Below, one piece after another: positions 58,449 through 64,000 of a stretch of 64,000 bases of DNA; position 1 is the stretch's first letter, and every line of letters begins with the position of its first letter. The DNA lies in contig NZ_CP023318.1 of assembly GCF_009497655.1 (NCBI RefSeq), forward strand, positions 62,001 to 126,000. Reading direction: 5' to 3'. This stretch comes from Priestia megaterium (lineage in GTDB: Bacteria; Bacillota; Bacilli; Bacillales; Bacillaceae_H). Position numbers and translations under genes: made by a program. The notes beneath the pieces are model-generated. The model saw only the letters and a program-made list of their open reading frames with translations, did not search any database and was not told the DNA's origin.

Positions 58449-59732
58449 ATGACGATTAAATTAAATGAATTAATAGGATCTAAAATTACGATGACGGATT
58501 CAACACGTAAATTGACAATTAAAGGTGAAACAAAACCATATAAGGTAGCTAGAATTCCATTGGATTTATGTCACTACAACAATCAAAATGGACGTATTGC
58601 AACTCATATCAGTGAATATATTTCAAATGGGAACACGCTTAATAAATCAGATTTGAATGAATATAATAACGTTTTAGAGAAATTCATTTACAAGGCAAAT
58701 CCTAAAGCTTTAGATGACACTATGAATAATATTGATAAGTTTGATCAGAGAGTAGCAGGGGTTGTGTTAAACGATGGGCGAATTATAGATGGGAATAGAC
58801 GTTTTACAGCCTTACGTAAATTAAAACGTGATAAAGGAAAAGATTTATACTTTGAAGCAGTTATTCTGAATCAAGAAGAAGGAATAGACCAGCGTGATAT
58901 TAAACTTTTAGAATTGAATTTACAACATGCTGAGGAGAAGCCTGTAGATTATGATCCAATTGATAATTTAGTTGATGTATATCGAGACTTAATTGAAAAC
59001 AAACTATTCACTGAGGTTGAATATGTGCGAAATACGAATAAAAAGCCGGCTGAAGTAGCTTTAATGATGAAGAAAGCAGAGTTAATGGTTCAATTTTTAG
59101 ATTATATAAACGCCGAAGGAAAGTACTATATCGCACGTGATTTGGCTCTTGATGGGCCGTTACAAGAAATGGTACGTATTTTAGAGAGTCAATTTAAAGG
59201 GATAGACGTCCGTACTATCTTATCCGCGAGCCATAAAGACAAAGGTGAGCAAGCTGGATATCTTCGAGTAAGAAATGCATTATTTACAGCAATCTTTTCT
59301 AAGCGTAAGTTGAATGAATCAGATAACAAAGGTGATGTGACTCGAGATATTCGTGATATGGGAAAATTCATCATCAATGCAAGCAATCGGGAAGAGTTTT
59401 TAGATGAATTTGATGATATTGTAGAGGAAGTCTATGAGAATTTCCAAGATTTGGATGAAGTTGATAGCTCTTCAGTAAAAGAAGTTGGTCAAGAATTAGC
59501 AGATGTGCGTAAGGAAGCTCAAAAAGTTATTGATAAGCATATAGAGGATTCTCGCTTAGTAATGGCTAAAACTAAGCCCGTTGATTTAATAAATAAAGCA
59601 TTTGATGATTTAAAACGTATTGAAGTCGAACAGGTAAAACGAATGGATTCTTCTACAGAGCAGGAGTTTTTAACAGTATTTGAGGAAGTACAGAAAAAAT
59701 TAAATGAATTTAGAGAGGCTCTAAATGTTTGA
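58449..59732 (+). CDS. ParB/Srx-like domain protein of a restriction-like locus
   Basis: The ATG at 58449 follows GGGGAGATATATTAAA; the frame opens earlier at 58413 without a site. The 427-residue protein has a ParB-type nuclease-like core: VLNDGRIIDGNRRFTALRKL near 105-125, with the DGNRR box. The second half is a long charged helical region (VRKEAQKVIDKHIEDSRLV; FDDLKRIEVEQVKRM). It overlaps the next gene by 8 bases, so the two proteins likely act together, possibly as the sensing or DNA-handling subunit. Confidence 0.8.
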   Translation: MTIKLNELIGSKITMTDSTRKLTIKGETKPYKVARIPLDLCHYNNQNGRIATHISEYISNGNTLNKSDLNEYNNVLEKFIYKANPKALDDTMNNIDKFDQRVAGVVLNDGRIIDGNRRFTALRKLKRDKGKDLYFEAVILNQEEGIDQRDIKLLELNLQHAEEKPVDYDPIDNLVDVYRDLIENKLFTEVEYVRNTNKKPAEVALMMKKAELMVQFLDYINAEGKYYIARDLALDGPLQEMVRILESQFKGIDVRTILSASHKDKGEQAGYLRVRNALFTAIFSKRKLNESDNKGDVTRDIRDMGKFIINASNREEFLDEFDDIVEEVYENFQDLDEVDSSSVKEVGQELADVRKEAQKVIDKHIEDSRLVMAKTKPVDLINKAFDDLKRIEVEQVKRMDSSTEQEFLTVFEEVQKKLNEFREALNV

Positions 59733-62280
59733 TCAACTTACTTTGCATCCTTCATATTATACAAATACTTCAGATATAGTAGAAGAATTTTACAATCCAG
59801 TTTTATCTGTAGCGAAAGTATATGATCGTGTAAGCGCATATTTCAGCTCGAAAGCTCTGGCAGCCTATGCCAAAGGGCTTTCGGGCTTAATTAATAATGG
59901 AGGGAAAATGCGGCTTATTGTTTCGACAGAAATTAGTGAAGATGATTTTGAGTCTATCAAGAAAGGTTATGCATTACGTGAAGAACTAAAAAATAAAATC
60001 ACAATTAGTTTAGAGGATAAACTGACAATTGAAGAAGAAATGAACTATTGTAATTTGGCGCATTTAATAGCAAACGGCCACGTAGATGTAAAAATTGGCT
60101 TTACTACAACAGGTATTTTTCATTCTAAATTCGGCTTGTGTAAAGACGGTAATGGCAATGTAATTTATTTTACGGGCTCTAATAATGAAACAGAAGCTGC
60201 AATTAAAGCGAATTATGAGGCATTTGATATTACGGCATCTTGGTTATGTTCAGATTTCGATATTCATAAATTACATAGGGCAGAAAGTGAGTTTGAAAAA
60301 CTATGGAGTTCTACAGACAGTGGCCCTATAGTGTATGTAAAAGAGATTAATGAAGTAGTACGAAAAAAGATTATACAGTTTGACAAGGGGCGAGTAATTT
60401 TGAATACAGAAACTTTAACCGATGATGCGTTAATTTTAGCTTATGAGAACGATAAAATCGTTTTATATGATAACTTAAAATCTTATAAAATTTCATCTAA
60501 AGATATGGCAATTTCCCAAAAATTATTGCCTTATTATGACGGAAGCTATCCAGATTTCTCGCCTGACTTAACCTATATCGAAATGAACGAAGTAATTAAA
60601 ATATTAGAAAAATACTCTAAAAGAAAAAAGTTTAATTTTATTGTTAGCCAGTCTTTAAAAGAATACTTATCAACAGTTGCCTATTTTATAAAGGAACGCG
60701 CGGATTATGGGAAAACTATTAAATATTATGAAAATGAGCTAGATCCAATTATCGCTGAACGCTTCAAAAAATTCGAAAACATTGTTAAAAATGAATTAGA
60801 TAGAACTTTGCGCCCTAAACAAATGTGGAGTGCATTTTATATGTATGAAATGAAAAATGCAGCAAATTTTTCTGTACCAGGAGCAGGGAAAACATCAATG
60901 ATTTATGGAGTGTTTGCATTCCTAAATTCACCAGAAGTTGATAAAATTGATAAGATTGTTATGATTGGCCCTAAAAACTCATTCTTATCTTGGAAAGATG
61001 AATTTAAGTCAAATTTTGCCGACAAAAAAACACTAAAATTTTTAGATGTGCAGCTAAATAAATTAAATGAATTTGAGTTTCGTCTTGAAAGTGGAGATCG
61101 TAATTTGGTTTTAGTAAACTACGAATCACTACCTAAATATGAGTCAGTATTATCAGATATTATAGATTCTCGTACAATGTTGGTATTTGATGAAGTACAT
61201 AAAATCAAAGGACTAACGAGTGTAAGAGCGCAAGCTGCCAAACGTATCTCTGCTAGAGCTGGCTATAAATACGTGTTAACGGGTACCCCTATACCAAATA
61301 CCTATCAAGATGTTTATAATTTATTAAATATTTTGTATGGCGATGAATATAAAATATTTTTCAACTTTAATAAGAATGATTTAAAAGAACCTAGTCCTAT
61401 TATGGTAGAAAAAATTAATGATAAACTATACCCTTTCTTTTGGAGAACTAATAAAAAAGAACTAGGAGTGCCATCAGCTAATGAAGATGATCTCGTCCAT
61501 GTGCTTGCATCCAATCAAGAGCAAGAAATCATTAATTTACTTTATCGTAAATATGGAAGAAGTGCTTTTCATTTATATATTCGTCTTATTCAGGCTTCTA
61601 CTAATCCGGATTTATTATTAAAATCCTTAGATTATATTGAAATGTATGGAGAAGAAAACAATCCCTTAAAAGATATGAATCAAGATGCTATAGTATTTAC
61701 TGAAGAAGAAATTGAGCTCATCAGACAAGTTCCTAAAACATCAAAATATTATGCTGCCCTAGATATGGCGGAGGATTTGTATGTTCAAGGTAAGCAATCC
61801 ATCATCTGGTGTATGTTTGTAGATACCATTAATAAATTATATCAGGACCTACGTCTTAAAGGGATTAAAGCAGGGATTATATATGGAGGTACTCCTCAAG
61901 ATGAACGTGATAAAATGATTAAAGCATTCTTAAATAAAGAAATTGATGTACTAGTAACAAACCCTCATACTTTAGCAGAATCTGTTTCCTTACATCATAC
62001 TTGTCACGATGCAATTTACTTAGAGTATTCGTTCAACCTTACACATATGCTTCAATCTCGGGATCGTATACATCGATTAGGCCTAAAAGACACTGATTAT
62101 ACCCAATATTATTATTTTATGTTGCAAGGTAATGAAGGAGAGCGAAATACAATTGATGAGCGAATTTACTACAGATTAAAAGAAAAAGAGAAAAGAATGT
62201 TAGATGCTATTGAAAGAGGCATTCTTGAACCTGAACCAGAAGTAGATTTAGAAGAGATTTTATCTTTATTTAATAACTAA
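59725..62280 (+). CDS. Phospholipase-D nuclease / SNF2-type helicase
   Basis: An 851-residue fusion. The N-terminal PLD-like domain has HSKFGLCK near 131-138 with GSNNETEAA near 150 (the HxK...GSxN catalytic pattern). The SF2/SNF2 motor follows: Walker A VPGAGKTS near 387, DEVHK near 489 (motif II), TGTPIPN near 518 and QSRDRIHRLG near 778. PLD-helicase fusions are restriction effectors (for example NgoAVII- and CglI-like systems). With the ParB-like partner, the methyltransferase and the MutH-like protein it forms a composite restriction-like locus. Confidence 0.9.
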   Translation: MFDQLTLHPSYYTNTSDIVEEFYNPVLSVAKVYDRVSAYFSSKALAAYAKGLSGLINNGGKMRLIVSTEISEDDFESIKKGYALREELKNKITISLEDKLTIEEEMNYCNLAHLIANGHVDVKIGFTTTGIFHSKFGLCKDGNGNVIYFTGSNNETEAAIKANYEAFDITASWLCSDFDIHKLHRAESEFEKLWSSTDSGPIVYVKEINEVVRKKIIQFDKGRVILNTETLTDDALILAYENDKIVLYDNLKSYKISSKDMAISQKLLPYYDGSYPDFSPDLTYIEMNEVIKILEKYSKRKKFNFIVSQSLKEYLSTVAYFIKERADYGKTIKYYENELDPIIAERFKKFENIVKNELDRTLRPKQMWSAFYMYEMKNAANFSVPGAGKTSMIYGVFAFLNSPEVDKIDKIVMIGPKNSFLSWKDEFKSNFADKKTLKFLDVQLNKLNEFEFRLESGDRNLVLVNYESLPKYESVLSDIIDSRTMLVFDEVHKIKGLTSVRAQAAKRISARAGYKYVLTGTPIPNTYQDVYNLLNILYGDEYKIFFNFNKNDLKEPSPIMVEKINDKLYPFFWRTNKKELGVPSANEDDLVHVLASNQEQEIINLLYRKYGRSAFHLYIRLIQASTNPDLLLKSLDYIEMYGEENNPLKDMNQDAIVFTEEEIELIRQVPKTSKYYAALDMAEDLYVQGKQSIIWCMFVDTINKLYQDLRLKGIKAGIIYGGTPQDERDKMIKAFLNKEIDVLVTNPHTLAESVSLHHTCHDAIYLEYSFNLTHMLQSRDRIHRLGLKDTDYTQYYYFMLQGNEGERNTIDERIYYRLKEKEKRMLDAIERGILEPEPEVDLEEILSLFNN

Positions 62281-62364
62281 AAATAACATAGCAATGGCTC
62301 TTATCTAGAGACCTCTTAATTTAAGAAATGTCATGTAGGTATTAATATAATTTGCAAAAAATAA

Positions 62365-62411
62365 ACAATGCTTAGTAAATTAAAAAAGTCTTACTAGGCA
62401 TTGTTTTTTAA
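62365..62411. terminator. Terminator between the convergent helicase and MutH-like genes
   Basis: AAACAATGCTTAGTAA and TTACTAGGCATTGTTT type arms with a T run (one mismatch). Confidence 0.75.
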
Positions 62412-62413
62412 TT

Positions 62414-63973
62414 TTATTTATGAAGATAATCTAAATAGTGATTTTTATCAATGAAAATCCGTTCCAAATCTCTTGAGTAATAAGGTTTCTTATCATATTT
62501 CAATAAAACTGTTTCTAAAGTATCATAGGATACTGATTCTAAAGAAAGCACTTCTATAACATCACGTAATTGACTTAGTTTTAACGAAGACTGTTTTTCT
62601 TGCTCCAGGATATATGTGAAGAATTGCTCACTTTTTAATTTTCGGTTCGATTTCTTGAAAAAGATTGTTCCAAATAGTCTTATCGATTTTAGATGTGGTA
62701 TTTGAATAATAAGAGACTCATAAAAAATAGAATCAAAACCAAATTCCTGAATCTCATGGGAGAAACCATCTTTTCTTAAAGAGTTATAAGTAAAATATCC
62801 TTTATTTTTAGTAGTATTAAGGACGGCTGATTGATAAGACTCTAAATTTTGTTTTTTAAGTCCTGCTGATTCCATTTTACCTTGTGTAATATAAGAAGAG
62901 TCATCTACTTTTACGATAGTCAAGGCCTTCTCTAAATTTTTAAGGTACCTTTTGAAATAGTCTGTTTGATAGATTTCTTTATTAGATAACTTAAAATAGG
63001 GTTCACTAAGTATAGTTTCATCAAAAAAATTTTTTATTTTTTTGAATTTCTCACTAAATACATAAGGGGAATGTATTTTTAACCCTATCCCTTTTAAAAA
63101 TATATCATTAATTTGAAATAAATTAAATTGTGGTAAAAGACCTTTAACAAGTTCATAGAACTCTTCTAAGGTATAAACCGGGTCTTGAATAGCTAATTTT
63201 ATTAATTCTAATTCTCTGGAAGACAATTGTGGTACAGAATTTTCAAGAGAATCTTTTACTTTTAAAGGTTGTAAATCAGATACAATTTCACCAACAAAAC
63301 TGGCATTAAACCAATAAGACTGCTTGGTAATTAATTGTTCATCTGGCAAAAGATCTTTGTCATTGCCATCAGAAGCTTTAGGACGTACGTGCATGACTTC
63401 ATTATCTGATGGAGAGGGTAGATTGTTTTCAACAATACTCTTACCTTTTTGTTGAATAGGTGTTAATGTTACACCCTCTAGAAGTCTATTACGTAAATGA
63501 GTCCAAAAGCTTTTAACTTGTGACTCAAGAATTATATCAGGCATTTTCCAAAGCTTCATATCTCTATAGTAAAGAACACCGTTTTGTAGTTGGAAAACTA
63601 TAAATAGAAAAGTTGTATTTCTAAATTTGCTTTTGATAAAGCTATTTTCCCATTTTTCTTCTACTACTTTTAGGAAATCAATTCGTTCAAAAGACATTGA
63701 TTCTTTAGGAATTCCATTTTCTTGTAAGCGTATAGTTTTTATAGAAATATTATTTTTACTAAATTTTGTTGCTAAATCCTTTAAACCTGTGTAAGCGTAC
63801 ATCTCTTTTACTAATGTAGCTGTTCCTAAATGAGGCCCCATTAAAAAAGGGTTGACGCCTATAATTTTCCCAATAGAATACACTGAGAGGTTTTTGAACT
63901 GATTAAAATACTCAGTATTAATTTTAATATCATCTTCTAAATTAACGGACACGAAATCGCTCTTTTTAAGCAT
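62414..63973 (-). CDS. MutH/Sau3AI-fold protein, catalytic Glu replaced
   Basis: A 519-residue protein behind GAGTGATAAG. Residues about 30-190 follow MutH closely: VYSIGKIIGV, then NNISIKTIRLQENGIPKE where MutH and Sau3AI have VELKTIP, WENSFIKSKFRNTTFLFIVF, and LWKMPD. The ExK motif is S77-I-K79, so the usual catalytic Glu is missing, by eye alignment. The C-terminal about 300 residues are a helical region with possible winged-helix parts, unlike the second MutH-like domain of Sau3AI. With the GATC-type methyltransferase nearby, it may recognise unmethylated GATC without cutting, leaving cleavage to the PLD helicase. Confidence 0.75.
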   Translation of the reverse strand: MLKKSDFVSVNLEDDIKINTEYFNQFKNLSVYSIGKIIGVNPFLMGPHLGTATLVKEMYAYTGLKDLATKFSKNNISIKTIRLQENGIPKESMSFERIDFLKVVEEKWENSFIKSKFRNTTFLFIVFQLQNGVLYYRDMKLWKMPDIILESQVKSFWTHLRNRLLEGVTLTPIQQKGKSIVENNLPSPSDNEVMHVRPKASDGNDKDLLPDEQLITKQSYWFNASFVGEIVSDLQPLKVKDSLENSVPQLSSRELELIKLAIQDPVYTLEEFYELVKGLLPQFNLFQINDIFLKGIGLKIHSPYVFSEKFKKIKNFFDETILSEPYFKLSNKEIYQTDYFKRYLKNLEKALTIVKVDDSSYITQGKMESAGLKKQNLESYQSAVLNTTKNKGYFTYNSLRKDGFSHEIQEFGFDSIFYESLIIQIPHLKSIRLFGTIFFKKSNRKLKSEQFFTYILEQEKQSSLKLSQLRDVIEVLSLESVSYDTLETVLLKYDKKPYYSRDLERIFIDKNHYLDYLHK

Positions 63974-64000
63974 CTTATCACTCGTTTCTTGTTATCATAA

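Noticed and set aside
1-64000. CRISPR array
   Set aside because: No regularly spaced direct repeats of CRISPR size were found; the repeat clusters at 19790 and 31340 are irregular and short.

Overview
The window reads as part of a large, low-GC plasmid of an endospore-forming Bacillaceae, most like the Priestia (Bacillus) megaterium / B. cereus type. Pointers to a spore-former are a small acid-soluble spore protein, a GerB-type germination permease with a small D-like partner, an RsbR-type stress regulator, a DUF3231 protein and AGGAGG-class ribosome sites. Pointers to a plasmid are a ParM/ParR segregation pair, several orphan DNA-binding proteins (HU, AbrB, XRE), a DinB/UvrX Y-family polymerase behind two SOS boxes, a tyrosine recombinase, and many small orphan genes each with its own terminator. 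Species and replicon type are inferred; no replication initiator was identified with certainty.

Layout. 0-9 kb: a tRNA-like gene with an oversized anticodon loop, an OB-fold/ParB-like protein, a SUKH immunity protein, RDD membrane proteins (one full, one fragment), a small minus-strand operon facing an XRE regulator, a DUF3243 protein, and a secreted ComEC-like metallo-hydrolase paired with DUF3006. 9-20 kb: accessory genes (DinB-fold, VOC, secreted protein, COG4705 membrane protein, ArsR-DUF2087/MFS pair, alpha/beta hydrolase, CNNM/CorC-type protein). 20-31 kb: uvrX with SOS boxes, aldo/keto reductase and carboxymuconolactone decarboxylase divergent from an AraC regulator, YolD-like gene and fragment, AbrB, HU and SASP. 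31-33 kb: parMR with a candidate centromere. 34-39 kb: Rpn-family nuclease, LysE exporter, RpiR regulator with a PLP aminotransferase. 39-47 kb: spore germination genes, RsbR paralogue, CBO0543 and DUF3231 proteins, a two-HTH protein and a tyrosine recombinase.

The most striking pattern is a scatter of 11 candidate 28-bp sites (about 9.3, 13.8, 14.2, 16.25, 16.5, 17.4, 19.4, 35.4, 36.2 and 38.9 kb) with the form 11-nt arm, 6-nt variable spacer, 11-nt arm, resembling the chromosomal dif site. They lie between genes, share one orientation within each cluster, and bracket gene units that carry their own terminators. This looks like the pdif (Xer/dif) module arrangement known best from Acinetobacter plasmids, here in a Firmicute.

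The right third (about 47-64 kb) is a defence island between fragments of IS6- and IS3-type transposases and beyond: a GHKL ATPase fused to a PD-(D/E)XK-like domain, a broken HNH endonuclease gene, a three-gene operon with a membrane protein and two TIR proteins, and a restriction-modification-like locus made of a Sau3AI-type C5 methyltransferase, a ParB-like protein, a phospholipase-D/SNF2 helicase and a MutH/Sau3AI-like protein whose usual catalytic Glu appears to be Ser.
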